DNA of 64,000 nucleotides from Verrucomicrobiota bacterium (GCA_025360015.1 JANYCZ010000078.1:32761-96760); one strand, 5' to 3'; positions 23,825 through 32,984 are shown, counted from the first letter of the stretch. Made by a program: numbers and translations. The notes: a model not told the origin generated them from the letters alone.

Positions 23825-25711
23825 ATGTCCATTCGTCCTCCTGCCGAAGCCTACGAGAAAGTTCCGACCGTTATTTTCCCTGATTCCGCGAAAGCAGCCA
23901 AGACGCTGGCGCAGGAAGTGAAGCAAATCATTGAGACAAAGAACAAGGCTGGCAAGCCCGCAGTGCTGGGCATGGCCACGGGTTCGACGCCGGTGCCGTT
24001 CTACCGGGAGCTGATCCGCCTGCACAAGGAGGAAGGGCTGAGCTTTAAAAACGTCATCACTTTCAATCTGGATGAGTACTACGGCCTCGGTTCCGACCAT
24101 CCTGAGAGCTACTCCATGTTCATGGCGGAGCAGTTGTTCGACCACATCGATATCCCGAAGGCCAACATCAATCTCCCCAGCGGCACGGTGCCGGGAGATC
24201 AGGTCTTCAACCACTGCCGCCAGTATGAAGAAAAGATCGAAGCCGCCGGTGGCATTGATCTGCAGATTCTAGGCATTGGCCGGACGGGCCACATCGGCTT
24301 CAATGAACCTGGTTCCAGCCGCGACTCGTTGACCCGCCGCATCACGCTGGACCGCGTGACGCGCCAGGATGCCGCGAGCGACTTCCGCGGGGAGCAAAAC
24401 GTGCCGCACTTCGCCATCACTATGGGTGTCGGATCCATCCTGCGGGCGAAAAAGCTGGTGCTGATGGCCTGGGGCGAAAACAAAGCCGGCATGGTGGCCA
24501 AAGCCGTTGAAGGGCCGATGACCGAGGTGATTTCAGCCTCCTTCCTGCAAGATCACCCCGATGCGCGGTTCTTCATCGACCATGGGGCCTCCCGCGAACT
24601 CACGCGCATCAAGCTGCCCTGGCTCGTTGGCCCGGCATCCTGGACGCCGCGTGAGACCCGGCGTGCAATGGTGTGGCAGGCCTTCAAGATCAAGCGCCCG
24701 ATTTTGAAGCTGGTGGATGAGCACTACAACGAGAACGGCCTTTCCGACCTGCTTTCCGAGCAAGGTCCGGCCTACCAGCTCAACATTCGCATCTTCAACC
24801 AGCTTCAGCACACCATCACCGGCTGGCCAGGAGGCAAGCCCGATGAAGACGACACCTACCGCCCCGAGCGTGCGCGGCCGTATCCGAAGCGCTGCCTGGT
24901 CTTCAGCCCGGAGCCGCAGGATGCCATCACCGGCATGGGCGGGACGATGGACCGTCTTATAGAGCAAGGGCATGACGTACGCCTGATCGCGCTGACTTCC
25001 GGCAGCCTGCGGGTGCCGGACAGCGAGGCGGATAAATTTGCCGAGACCCTGCTCGAACTGGCCTCCAATGCGGCTAACCCTGCCACGTGGGGTGCCCAGG
25101 TGGCCTATGCACGGGAAGCACTGAGCCTGCTGGAGGCCAAGGGTGAGTTCGGGGAAGACCCGCCGCTGCTGCGGCAGCTCAAGGGGCTGATTCTGCGCGG
25201 TGAACTGCGCGATGCGGCCCACACGGTGGGGCTGGCCAATGACCGGGTGACCTTTGTGGACCTGCCCTTTTATGAGCAGGGCCGTTACCGCCGGTTCAAG
25301 AGCACCGAGGAAGACCACAAGGCGCTGGTACGCCTGCTGCAGGAGCACAAACCTCATCAGATCTACATCACCGGAGACGCGGCGGACCCATCGAGCGTGT
25401 CGGGCATCTGCTTCCGTCTGCTGGTGGCCGCTTTGCAGTCTTGTGCTGGCGATGAGTTTGCAGGTTCATGCAGCGTGTGGCTGTACCGTGGCAAAGAGCG
25501 GCCGCTGGAGCCGCATGAGATCGACATGGCCATCCCGATGAGCCCCCTGCAGATCGAACGCAAGGCCAACGCCCTGTCACGCTACGGTGCCCTGTCCTCT
25601 CTTGAAAAAGAAGCACCTGAGACCAACCGCGAAAATGCACGCCTCTACGATGCGCTCGGTCTGGCCGAGTACGAGGCGATTGAGACTTTCCAGCGCTGGC
25701 GCCGGGGGTGA
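23825..25711 (+). CDS. nagB: Glucosamine-6-phosphate deaminase fused to a degenerate PIG-L domain
   Basis: A 628-residue protein like the long NagB of Bacteroidetes. Residues ~15-260 are the deaminase/isomerase domain (GMATGSTPVPFY, FNLDEYYGL, GIGRTGHIGFNEPGS), which converts glucosamine 6-phosphate to fructose 6-phosphate and ammonia. The E. coli DGH motif is TGH here, so the ring-opening Asp is Thr; I recall this being a feature of the long family. Residues ~350-620 are a PIG-L/LmbE domain, but its HPDDE zinc motif reads EPQDA and the second motif (normally DPHGTH) reads DPSSVSG, so that half is probably not a deacetylase. The ATG at 23825 has no Shine-Dalgarno. Convergent with the Fur gene, 7 bp apart. 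Confidence 0.85.
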   Translation: MSIRPPAEAYEKVPTVIFPDSAKAAKTLAQEVKQIIETKNKAGKPAVLGMATGSTPVPFYRELIRLHKEEGLSFKNVITFNLDEYYGLGSDHPESYSMFMAEQLFDHIDIPKANINLPSGTVPGDQVFNHCRQYEEKIEAAGGIDLQILGIGRTGHIGFNEPGSSRDSLTRRITLDRVTRQDAASDFRGEQNVPHFAITMGVGSILRAKKLVLMAWGENKAGMVAKAVEGPMTEVISASFLQDHPDARFFIDHGASRELTRIKLPWLVGPASWTPRETRRAMVWQAFKIKRPILKLVDEHYNENGLSDLLSEQGPAYQLNIRIFNQLQHTITGWPGGKPDEDDTYRPERARPYPKRCLVFSPEPQDAITGMGGTMDRLIEQGHDVRLIALTSGSLRVPDSEADKFAETLLELASNAANPATWGAQVAYAREALSLLEAKGEFGEDPPLLRQLKGLILRGELRDAAHTVGLANDRVTFVDLPFYEQGRYRRFKSTEEDHKALVRLLQEHKPHQIYITGDAADPSSVSGICFRLLVAALQSCAGDEFAGSCSVWLYRGKERPLEPHEIDMAIPMSPLQIERKANALSRYGALSSLEKEAPETNRENARLYDALGLAEYEAIETFQRWRRG

Positions 25712-25718
25712 TTTCTTT

Positions 25719-26198
25719 TTAACCTGCTACCGCGAGCTTGGAGTCACGGTAGGTGCATTTCCCCAGTCTCTGAAGCTCGTCGCAGTGCGCTTCGATGCGC
25801 ATGCTCTTCAAGCTGGGCTGAAATCCGAGCCGCCGGGTGATGCAGTCATGCAGCAGGGCGGTATGGTCATCTTCAAACTCCACCACACGATCGCAGTCGA
25901 GGCAGATCAGGTGGTTGTGCTGGGGTTTGTCGAGGAAATTGGGATCGTAGTGGGTCTGGTCACGTCCGAGATCCACCTCGCGCAGCAGGCCGCACTCCAC
26001 CAGCAAGGTCAGGGTACGGTAAACGGTGGCGCGTGAAACGGTGCTGTCGAGCTTGCGCGCCTTTTCCAGCAACTCCTCGGCTTTGAAGTGATCGTCGGTG
26101 GCAAAGGCGGCCTCGACAATGACATCCCGCTGCTTGGTGCGGCGCAGTCCCTGGCTGGCCAGATGTTTTTCCAAGCGTTGAGTGATACGTTCGTCCAT
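25719..26198 (-). CDS. Fur-family metal-responsive repressor
   Basis: A 159-residue Fur-superfamily regulator. The N-terminal winged helix contains TKQRDVIVEAAF and STVSRATVYRTLTLLVECGL; the dimerisation half has HNHLICLDCDRVVEF (CxxC) and EAHCDELQRLGKC. A second structural CxxC is not seen at the C-terminus. The ATG at 26198 is preferred to the TTG at 26207. The paralogue at 60284 has a His-rich start and two CxxC pairs, so this one is closer to Fur and that one to Zur, but metal choice cannot be settled from sequence. Confidence 0.85.
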   Translation of the reverse strand: MDERITQRLEKHLASQGLRRTKQRDVIVEAAFATDDHFKAEELLEKARKLDSTVSRATVYRTLTLLVECGLLREVDLGRDQTHYDPNFLDKPQHNHLICLDCDRVVEFEDDHTALLHDCITRRLGFQPSLKSMRIEAHCDELQRLGKCTYRDSKLAVAG

Positions 26199-26501
26199 GT
26201 GACGCAAAGGTTAGCCACGGCGAGGGATCGCGCAAGGCAGGGCTTTTTTTGAAGAAGCAGACGGCGAAGAGCCCATTTTAGGTTTGAGGCGTGAAAAAAT
26301 GCCGCATTAACCCGGCGGCTAAATCATTGCTTAGTTGGTTATAATGCAACGAACTAAGGATCGGCGATGCCTGAGGTGAGGGGGCCCTAGGAGGAGGGGA
26401 AATTTCCAAGATATTTAGAGTGGGCGTTCAAATTAATTTAAAATAATTATGGCTTTTATTGTTAATATTGATAAAATTACTCGCACTGCCTGATTCCTCG
26501 C
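26199..26501. other. Intergenic region, AT-rich, between Fur and the histidine-kinase locus
   Basis: 303 bp with no supported gene. It contains a CGGCTAAAT element (26316-26324), the inverted repeat at 26331-26357, and an AT-rich stretch at 26425-26490 that is well below the GC content of its neighbours and could hold the promoter of the downstream operon. Confidence 0.55.
26331..26357. promoter_or_regulatory. Inverted repeat around a TATAAT, operator-like
   Basis: TTAGTTGGTT (26331-26340) and AACGAACTAA (26348-26357) are inverted with one mismatch and a 7-base spacer. TATAAT lies at 26340-26345, inside the palindrome. CGGCTAAAT begins 15 bases upstream, as in the 302-340 site, so the layout echoes the exopolysaccharide promoter. 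Confidence 0.45.
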
Positions 26502-27101
26502 ATGCCTTTACCATTTTCATTCTCCACTCAACGTCAAAGCTCTGAGGCCGAAAGTCCCGAGGAGCCCATGGCCATGGCTGTTTCTGAGAAAGTGATGAGC
26601 CATGCTCCCGGGCATGTCATCACTGAGCCGCTGCCAGGAACTCTGGGAAGTGCTTTTTCGCCGCCCGCACTGGATGCGATGCCACGGGCAGTCGCCGCTT
26701 TCCCACGCCGGGCCACGGTGCACTCACCCAATCAGCCTTTCGCCCAAGAGCCGGAAGCCTCCCTGCCAGCAGACCTGCAATTGACGGCCGCAGTGCCACC
26801 GCCCACGGCAACGCAGTCATCTTCGCAGGGGACAGCTTCGGGGCATGACTGGCCGGCGCAGATCGACCAGCTGCGCAACGACATCTTTGGCATCGCTATG
26901 AATGTGAGCGCCATGAATGACCGGATTGACCGGATTGACCAACGGCCTCCTCAAGCCGGACCCTCGGTGCAGGCGGACATCGCCACTTTGCGTGGTGAGA
27001 TCGAAACGTGGCTTGAAAACCACCTCAATGCGGCCGTCGAGCACTGCATGCGTCAGATCATCAGCCGCAAGAATTCCTCTGCCAACTGTCCCGTCAACTG
27101 A
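26502..27101 (+). CDS. Hypothetical low-complexity protein upstream of a histidine kinase
   Basis: A 199-residue protein I do not recognise. Residues 1-115 are rich in Pro, Ala, Ser and Gln with no hydrophobic span. A conserved-looking C-terminal helix contains DQLRNDIFGIAMNVSAMND, then a DRIDRIDQ run made by a tandem ACCGGATTG DNA repeat, ADIATLRGEIETWLENHL and AAVEHCMRQIIS, giving a coiled-coil forecast. The gap to the kinase is 32 bp, so the two are probably co-transcribed and this protein may be a kinase partner, scaffold or cytoskeleton-like factor. Confidence 0.55.
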   Translation: MPLPFSFSTQRQSSEAESPEEPMAMAVSEKVMSHAPGHVITEPLPGTLGSAFSPPALDAMPRAVAAFPRRATVHSPNQPFAQEPEASLPADLQLTAAVPPPTATQSSSQGTASGHDWPAQIDQLRNDIFGIAMNVSAMNDRIDRIDQRPPQAGPSVQADIATLRGEIETWLENHLNAAVEHCMRQIISRKNSSANCPVN

Positions 27102-27133
27102 CCGCCGTATCTGAACTATTCGATTCATCTTCT

Positions 27134-29149
27134 ATGAACTCCCTGAGACTTCGCATCTTATTTCCCCTCTGGCTGTTCGGCTTTTTGCCGGCCATGGGAG
27201 CCACCCGCATGATGGGCCAGCCGCTCGAATGGTTTTTCGGCATCACCGGCGTCCTCCTTGGCGGTGGTGTCTTCCTGGCCGCCTACCTGATTTCCGGCTG
27301 GCTGCTCAAACCAACGACGGCTGTCATGAAAGGCACCACGGCGGTGCTGCGTGGTGTGCCTCCGGACGCCCATTCCGCTGAATGGCTGCCAGCCGATTTC
27401 TGGAAGCTGCGCTGCGACATCAACATGATCTTTGCCAAGCAGCGCCAGGCGCTCAATGCCGCCGAGCAGCATGCCTGCCAGACCGCGCAGCGCCTGCTCA
27501 ATGCCGAACGCCTGCTGCGTGAAGCCTTCACCGCTTTGCAGGGCCTGTTTGCCGCCAGTGATGAGGGCGTGCTCGTGGTGGATGCCCAGGGCTCCATCAT
27601 CGCCTCAAACGCCAAGCTGGATGATTTCCTCGGCAAGCCGGTGGAAGAAGTCGCCGGACGTGATTCCTCCCGAGTTCTCAATGCACTGATCGAACGCTTC
27701 CAAGAGAAAGCCGTGATCACCGCGTGGATCGAAAAAACCGCCACCACTCTTGAAGGCCAGGATGAAACACCGCCGCTCGTCTCCAATGACAACCGGGTAT
27801 TCTCCCTGCGCTCCAGCCCGATGCGTACGGATGCTGGTGAGGTGATCGGACGCATCTGGATCGTCAAGGACCGCTCGGAAATGCGGGTGCTGGAGAACCA
27901 GCTCCGTGAATCGCAGAAGATGGGCACCATCGGCCAGCTCGCGGGCGGCATCGCCCATGACTTTAACAACCTTCTCACCGCCATTCGTGGCAATCTCACG
28001 CTGGCGGAACTCACGCCAGCCTCCAATCCGGCCGGGGTGCGTGACAAGCTGCAAAACGCCAACCACGCCACCACGCGTGCGGCGGAACTCGTCAAATCAC
28101 TGCTCGGCTACTCACGCCGCAGCACTGGCATCGCCGTGCGCAAGGCCACCAATCTCAAGCGCCTCCTGGCCGATGTGCAGAACCTCCTCAAGCACAGCGT
28201 CGATCCGCGCGTCACCATTCAAATGCGTGGCGGCATGGATGCCTCCTACGCAACCGGGGATGCCACGCAGATCGAGCAGGTCATGCTCAATCTCTGCCTC
28301 AATGCCCGCGATGCACTGCCTGCGGACAAAGGCGTGATCGAGATCGCCGTCGAGAACGTCACGCATCGCATGCCGACGAAAGCCGCCGCCAGCAATGACG
28401 CCTCAGACTTCGTCATGCTCGTCGTGCGGGACAACGGCCACGGCATTTCCGAAGAGCACCGCCAGCGCATCTTTGAGCCCTTCTTCACGACGAAGGCCGG
28501 CAGCAAGGGCACCGGCCTGGGCCTCTCCACCGCGCAGGACATCGTCCGTGAGCACGGCGGCTGGGTCGAGTTCGACAGCGAAGTGGGACGCGGCAGCGAG
28601 TTCCGGGTGTTCCTTCCGCGTTTGCACAGCCCTGAAGAGCTCGAAGAGGAGACGCCGATCGACAACGGCCCGGCCATCAATGCCCCTGCGGGTGGTCAGA
28701 CCACCATTCTCGTCGTGGATGACGAGGCACCGGTGCGTTCCATCGCCATGAACATGCTCGGTTTCCTCGGCTATCGCGTCCTCGAAGCGTGCGACGGCCA
28801 GCAGGCCCTGGACATCCTCCTGCGCAGCAATGAGAAGGTGGACGCCGTCCTGCTGGACATCTACATGCCCAAGCTTTCCGGTCGTGACACCTTCAAGGAA
28901 CTGCGCGCCGTCGGCAATGAAGTGCCGGTCGTGGTTTGCAGCGGCTTTGTGATAGATCCTGATGAGTTTACCATTCTCAGCCAGGGGCGCACCCCGCCGG
29001 TGGACATCATGCTCAAGCCCTACTCGCTGGACGGTCTGAGCAAGGCGCTCGCCAAAGCCGTGGAGAAGTCACAGGGGGAGGCGCCTGCGCGCGCTTTTGA
29101 GCTCACCGCAAGCCGCGCTCCGCAGCAGGCCGCGATGCTTGTTTCCTGA
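27134..29149 (+). CDS. Hybrid sensor histidine kinase with receiver domain
   Basis: A 671-residue kinase. Two membrane spans occur in residues ~5-60 with almost no periplasmic loop (about 10 residues). A HAMP-like linker and a PAS domain (about 135-240: FAASDEGVLVVDAQGSIIAS) follow. The histidine site is GGIAHDFNNLLTAIRG (His about 275), and the ATPase domain carries NLCLNARDAL (N-box), VRDNGHGI (G1) and GTGLGLSTAQDIV (G2). A C-terminal receiver (about 522-640) has VVDDEAP and acceptor Asp about 575 (LLDIYMPK), with the conserved Lys in LKPYSL. No separate response regulator is adjacent, so output may go by phosphorelay to a distant partner. The signal is unknown. Confidence 0.9.
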   Translation: MNSLRLRILFPLWLFGFLPAMGATRMMGQPLEWFFGITGVLLGGGVFLAAYLISGWLLKPTTAVMKGTTAVLRGVPPDAHSAEWLPADFWKLRCDINMIFAKQRQALNAAEQHACQTAQRLLNAERLLREAFTALQGLFAASDEGVLVVDAQGSIIASNAKLDDFLGKPVEEVAGRDSSRVLNALIERFQEKAVITAWIEKTATTLEGQDETPPLVSNDNRVFSLRSSPMRTDAGEVIGRIWIVKDRSEMRVLENQLRESQKMGTIGQLAGGIAHDFNNLLTAIRGNLTLAELTPASNPAGVRDKLQNANHATTRAAELVKSLLGYSRRSTGIAVRKATNLKRLLADVQNLLKHSVDPRVTIQMRGGMDASYATGDATQIEQVMLNLCLNARDALPADKGVIEIAVENVTHRMPTKAAASNDASDFVMLVVRDNGHGISEEHRQRIFEPFFTTKAGSKGTGLGLSTAQDIVREHGGWVEFDSEVGRGSEFRVFLPRLHSPEELEEETPIDNGPAINAPAGGQTTILVVDDEAPVRSIAMNMLGFLGYRVLEACDGQQALDILLRSNEKVDAVLLDIYMPKLSGRDTFKELRAVGNEVPVVVCSGFVIDPDEFTILSQGRTPPVDIMLKPYSLDGLSKALAKAVEKSQGEAPARAFELTASRAPQQAAMLVS

Positions 29150-29238
29150 GAGCAAGCGAAATGGCAGGGAGAAAACCGACTCCAGGCGACCATCTTTCCA
29201 CTTTTAGATTGCTGCAAAGGGGCTACCATCCGCGCCCC

Positions 29239-30597
29239 ATGATCAAAGTCGGCCTCGTCTCCCTCGGTTGCGCGAAAAACCTCATCGACTCGGAAATCAT
29301 GATCGGCCACCTCCAGCAGGCGGGCATGGTCATGACACCCGAGCCCGAACTCGCGGACGTGCTTATCGTGAACACCTGCTCGTTCATCGACATGGCAAAG
29401 AAGGAGAGCGTGGGAGCGGTGCATGACGCCGTGGACCAGCGGGCGGGCTCGAAGACGCGGGCGCGGCAGAAGATCATCGTGGCGGGCTGTCTTTCGCAGC
29501 GCTTTTCACAGGAGCTCCCCGGCCTCATGCCAGAGGTGGATGCTTTCATCGGCCTCGATCAGATCACGCAGGTGGCCCCCATCATTCAGAAGCTCATGGG
29601 CACCCCGGACCACGAGCAGGAAAACCACGTCACCCGCCAGCCGCAGTACATCCCGGATTACGACACGCCGCGCTTCCGCCTGACGCCGAAGCACATGGCC
29701 TACATCAAGATTGCCGAAGGCTGCAATCATCCCTGCTCCTTCTGCATCATCCCACGCATCCGCGGCCGCCATCGCAGCCGCACGCAGGAGAGCATCGTCA
29801 AAGAGGCGCAGCAGCTCATTGCCAGCGGAGTGAAGGAGATCAATCTCATCTCCCAGGACACCACCTATTTCGGCATGGACAAGTGGACGGAAGAGCGGCC
29901 GAAACCGCGCAGCGGGGTGGACTCCACCAAGGGCGAATCCCTTTCCTCCCTCCTCCGTGAGCTGAACAAGATCGAAGGCGACTTTTGGATCCGCCTGCTT
30001 TACACGCATCCCGCGCATTGGAGTGACGATCTCATCCTGGCCATCGCCGAGAGCCCCAAAGTCGTGCGTTACATTGACATGCCGCTGCAGCACATCAGCG
30101 ACCGCATGCTGGGCCTTATGAAGCGCGAAACGGATGGTGCTTACATCCGCGATCTCATCAAGCGCATCCGCACCGGCATCCCCGGCATCGCCATCCGCAC
30201 CACCTTCATCGTGGGATTCCCCGGTGAAACCGAGGCCGATTTCAATGAGCTGCTGCAGTTCATCCAGGACACGAAGTTTGAACGTGCCGGCGTCTTCAAC
30301 TACTCCCGCGAGGAAGACACCCGCGCCGCTAAGATGGAGGACCAGATCCACCACATGACCCGCAAGGCCCGCTGGAACGAGGCCATGCGCGCCATCCAGC
30401 GCAGCATTGAGGGCTTCAACACCACGCAGGTCGGCCGCAAGATGCGCGTCCTTGTGGAAGAACCCGGCGTTGCCCGCAGTGAAATGGACGCGCCGGACAT
30501 CGACACCACGGTTTTCGTGAACAAGAAGCTGCCGGTGGGGAGCTTTGCGGACATCACCGTCAAGGAGTGGCGTGGGTACGATCTTGTCGCGTCTTGA
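29239..30597 (+). CDS. rimO: Ribosomal protein S12 (Asp) methylthiotransferase
   Basis: A 452-residue radical SAM methylthiotransferase that modifies an aspartate of ribosomal protein S12. The N-terminal UPF0004 domain starts MIKVGLVSLGCAKNLIDSE, with further cluster cysteines in NTCSFID and AGCLSQR. The SAM cluster is CNHPCSFC (CX3CX2C), followed by IPRIRGRHRSR. The C-terminal TRAM domain follows the barrel (VLVEEPGV... FADITVKEWRGYDL). VSLGCAKNLIDSE distinguishes RimO from MiaB. ATG 29239 is chosen; the upstream frame to 29161 is unconserved. Convergent with the tannase gene. Confidence 0.93.
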   Translation: MIKVGLVSLGCAKNLIDSEIMIGHLQQAGMVMTPEPELADVLIVNTCSFIDMAKKESVGAVHDAVDQRAGSKTRARQKIIVAGCLSQRFSQELPGLMPEVDAFIGLDQITQVAPIIQKLMGTPDHEQENHVTRQPQYIPDYDTPRFRLTPKHMAYIKIAEGCNHPCSFCIIPRIRGRHRSRTQESIVKEAQQLIASGVKEINLISQDTTYFGMDKWTEERPKPRSGVDSTKGESLSSLLRELNKIEGDFWIRLLYTHPAHWSDDLILAIAESPKVVRYIDMPLQHISDRMLGLMKRETDGAYIRDLIKRIRTGIPGIAIRTTFIVGFPGETEADFNELLQFIQDTKFERAGVFNYSREEDTRAAKMEDQIHHMTRKARWNEAMRAIQRSIEGFNTTQVGRKMRVLVEEPGVARSEMDAPDIDTTVFVNKKLPVGSFADITVKEWRGYDLVAS

Positions 30598-30611
30598 ACT
30601 GGTCACGGGAT

Positions 30612-30641
30612 GGTCAAGAGGTCAAGGCACCCCTCTTGACC
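30612..30641. terminator. Hairpin between convergent rimO and tannase genes
   Basis: GGTCAAGAGG (30612-30621) and CCTCTTGACC (30632-30641) form a perfect 10-bp stem with a 10-base loop. T-runs are weak on both sides, so this is a possible bidirectional terminator rather than a clear one. Confidence 0.5.
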
Positions 30642-30648
30642 GTTAATC

Positions 30649-32100
30649 TCAATCGGCTGCCTTGGGGCTGAATCGCTCCGCCACACGCTCCACACCGCCG
30701 CGTGGCCCATTCACGGGCTTGAAGGCACCAGATTCCCAGCCTGTTTTTTCTGGGTAGGGATAGAGCGGCATGTCGAGTTCGGTTTTGCCATCGACCAAAC
30801 GCTGGGCGTTGAGGGTGTGCGGGACCTCGCCTTTTTCGCGCCAGTTCATGACCAGGCCGAGCATGTCGGGCAGTTTGTTGATGCCGGGGCCGGGGCCATG
30901 GCTCATGCCGGGAACGATGTAGAATTTGCAAAACGATGCTGCTTTTTCCAGAGAGCCGAAGTGAGCGATGACGCGCTCGTAGTAGTCGAGTGTGGCGTGG
31001 TAGGGCACGCAGGAGTCGGCCGAGCCGGAGATCATGATGAGTTTGCCGCCGCGCTTTTCAAAGGGGGTGAGATCAGGGTTTTCTGCGTTGAGATAAGGAC
31101 CCAGCGCGGCGGTGTAGGTGTCGATGTCCTTGCCGAAATCGAGGCTCTGCATGTCCTTGTCTTTGCCGAAGACCCACTGAAAAAGATAGAGGTGGCCGTG
31201 GGCGATCTTGAAGGAACTGCCGAAGGGGATGCCGTCAAAGATGCGCTCGCCGGTGATCGCGTGTTTTGGGCCGCTGAAGAGTTTGCGCAGGGCTTCGGCG
31301 TGTTTGTCCGTCAGCGTCGCGTCTTTCTTTTGTGCCAGCGCGATCACTGCCTCGATGTCTTTCCCGGTGCAGCGCGGGTCGGAAACCATCTTGCCTGCGG
31401 TCTGTGGGATCTCGCGGGAGGCCATGTATTCGTTGCCGGCGGCGATAACGTTTTCCTCCTGAGTGTTGTTGAAGGGGCACTGATGAAAGATCTGCTCATT
31501 CCACAGGAAATAGGCATGCAGCGGGGTGCGGCAATGCGCGGGGACATTGGCCACGATGCCGTCGTAATCCTCGGGGTAGCGCTGGGCTTCTTGAAGCGCC
31601 TGCTGGCCGCCGGTGGAGCCGCCGTTGAAGTAGGAGTATTCGGGCGCGCGACCGTAGCTGGCCTGGATGACCTGCTTGGCGACGGTTGTCATGAGGTGGG
31701 TGGCGCGATAGCCGAAGTCTTTCCAGACATCCGGTTTGCCGATGCCGGAGTCCGAATTGGGCGCGGTGCCCATGTCGGTGGTGGCCACGGCGTAGCCACG
31801 GGCCATGTAGCCCAAGAGGCTTCCTGAATTGATGCGACCGGCCGCGCCACCGTTGCCGAGACCGATGAAGCGGGTGTTCCATTTTTCCGCCTCCGGCAGG
31901 CATACTTCCACATTGACATTGGAGTCCTTGCCTGGATTGAGAACGATCTTCACGATGGTATGCGTAGGTACCTTGTCCGCAGGCACCTGTTCAACGAGCG
32001 TGACTTTTCCTGCGTCGATCTGAAGCTGCTTGAGTTCGTCGGTGGCGGCTAGTGCTGCTGTGGCGGCGAGGAAAAAAATGGTGAGGGAGTGATGTGTCAT
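30649..32100 (-). CDS. Secreted tannase/feruloyl esterase family protein
   Basis: A 483-residue protein with a signal peptide (MTHHSLTIFFLAATAALAAT). The nucleophile motif is GGSTGGQQ (GxSxG), the acid lies in SGSADSCVP and the histidine in VPGMSHGPGPG, the order of the PF07519 tannase/feruloyl esterase family. Such enzymes release gallic or ferulic acid from plant tannins or hemicellulose. The ATG at 32100 is chosen because the frame from 32151 adds no signal. It is divergent from the PIG-L gene with a 95-bp gap. Confidence 0.85.
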   Translation of the reverse strand: MTHHSLTIFFLAATAALAATDELKQLQIDAGKVTLVEQVPADKVPTHTIVKIVLNPGKDSNVNVEVCLPEAEKWNTRFIGLGNGGAAGRINSGSLLGYMARGYAVATTDMGTAPNSDSGIGKPDVWKDFGYRATHLMTTVAKQVIQASYGRAPEYSYFNGGSTGGQQALQEAQRYPEDYDGIVANVPAHCRTPLHAYFLWNEQIFHQCPFNNTQEENVIAAGNEYMASREIPQTAGKMVSDPRCTGKDIEAVIALAQKKDATLTDKHAEALRKLFSGPKHAITGERIFDGIPFGSSFKIAHGHLYLFQWVFGKDKDMQSLDFGKDIDTYTAALGPYLNAENPDLTPFEKRGGKLIMISGSADSCVPYHATLDYYERVIAHFGSLEKAASFCKFYIVPGMSHGPGPGINKLPDMLGLVMNWREKGEVPHTLNAQRLVDGKTELDMPLYPYPEKTGWESGAFKPVNGPRGGVERVAERFSPKAAD

Positions 32101-32195
32101 GGCGTGCTCACAGAACGAACCAAGCTGATTTTTCCTGCGAGGGTTGAGCAATTTGGCCGCTTGCTCTTCAGCGGGCTTTTTGCCATGCTTTTCCC

Positions 32196-32885
32196 ATGAC
32201 TCGCACCATCCTCGCCATCGGCGCGCATTATGATGACTGTCCCTTCGGCATCTCCGGCACGCTGCTGCGTGCTGTGCAGAAACACCAGCGGGTGGTGATT
32301 CTCTGCCTCATTGGTGATTACACGAACTGGCCGCCGGTCAAAGGGCGGGAACAGGGGCTGCTGGAGCTTTCGAAGCAACTGGCCGCCGAGCGCGGCATGG
32401 AGATGCGTTTTCTGCCTTACAAGAGCCTGGGCTTCGAGCCGACGCTGGAAACCAAGCGCGCTGTGGCTGAAGTGGTGGCTGACGTGAAGCCGGACACCGC
32501 TTTCATGCTATGGTCGCGTGACCGCCATCCTGACCATGAGGCGGCCAGCGCCATCTGCCATGCGGCCTTGTACCAGCCAGCACGCCTGCTCGGGCGCGAT
32601 GAGGTGAAGTCGCCCTCACGCGTCTATTGGTATGACAACGGGCCCGGGCACACGATCGGCTACGACCCGGACACGTATGTCGATGTTTCCACGGAATGGC
32701 CCGCTGCAAGCGAGTGGCTGGGGCGTCTGATGGCCTTCGTGCGCAAGGAAGCCTATGACCCTGCCAAAGGAGATGCCGCCATGGAAACCAAGAGCGTGCT
32801 CTCCCGGTATCGCGGCCTGGCCTGCGGGGCGAAGTATGCTGAAGCGCTCAAAAGTGTGCGCCCGGTGGTGAACGCCGAGCTTTGA
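32196..32885 (+). CDS. PIG-L family deacetylase
   Basis: A 229-residue LmbE/PIG-L fold protein. The first zinc motif is AHYDD (usually AHPDD), the second is RDRHPDH, and YDNGPGHTIGYDPD lies in the substrate region. Family members remove acetyl groups from N-acetylglucosaminyl lipids, mycothiol or bacillithiol precursors, or chitin oligomers. Unlike the PIG-L half of the NagB fusion, its metal ligands are mostly intact, so it is likely active. No signal peptide is present, so it acts in the cytoplasm. Substrate unknown. Confidence 0.85.
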   Translation: MTRTILAIGAHYDDCPFGISGTLLRAVQKHQRVVILCLIGDYTNWPPVKGREQGLLELSKQLAAERGMEMRFLPYKSLGFEPTLETKRAVAEVVADVKPDTAFMLWSRDRHPDHEAASAICHAALYQPARLLGRDEVKSPSRVYWYDNGPGHTIGYDPDTYVDVSTEWPAASEWLGRLMAFVRKEAYDPAKGDAAMETKSVLSRYRGLACGAKYAEALKSVRPVVNAEL

Positions 32886-32908
32886 AAGCCGCCTCCACCA
32901 TCCAATGA

Positions 32909-32984
32909 TGGTGCCCCCGGTAGGGCTCGAACCTACGACAAATTGATTAAGAGTCAACTGCTCTACCAACTGAGCTACGGGGGC
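32909..32984 (-). tRNA. tRNA-Lys(CTT), CCA encoded
   Basis: The minus strand folds as a standard cloverleaf: acceptor GCCCCCG/CGGGGGC, D-stem GCTC/GAGC, anticodon stem GTTGA/TCAAT (one G-T pair), loop CTCTTAA with anticodon CTT (codon AAG), T-arm GTAGG TTCGAGC CCTAC, discriminator A and encoded CCA (32909-32911). It lies 23 bp after the PIG-L gene. Confidence 0.93.
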
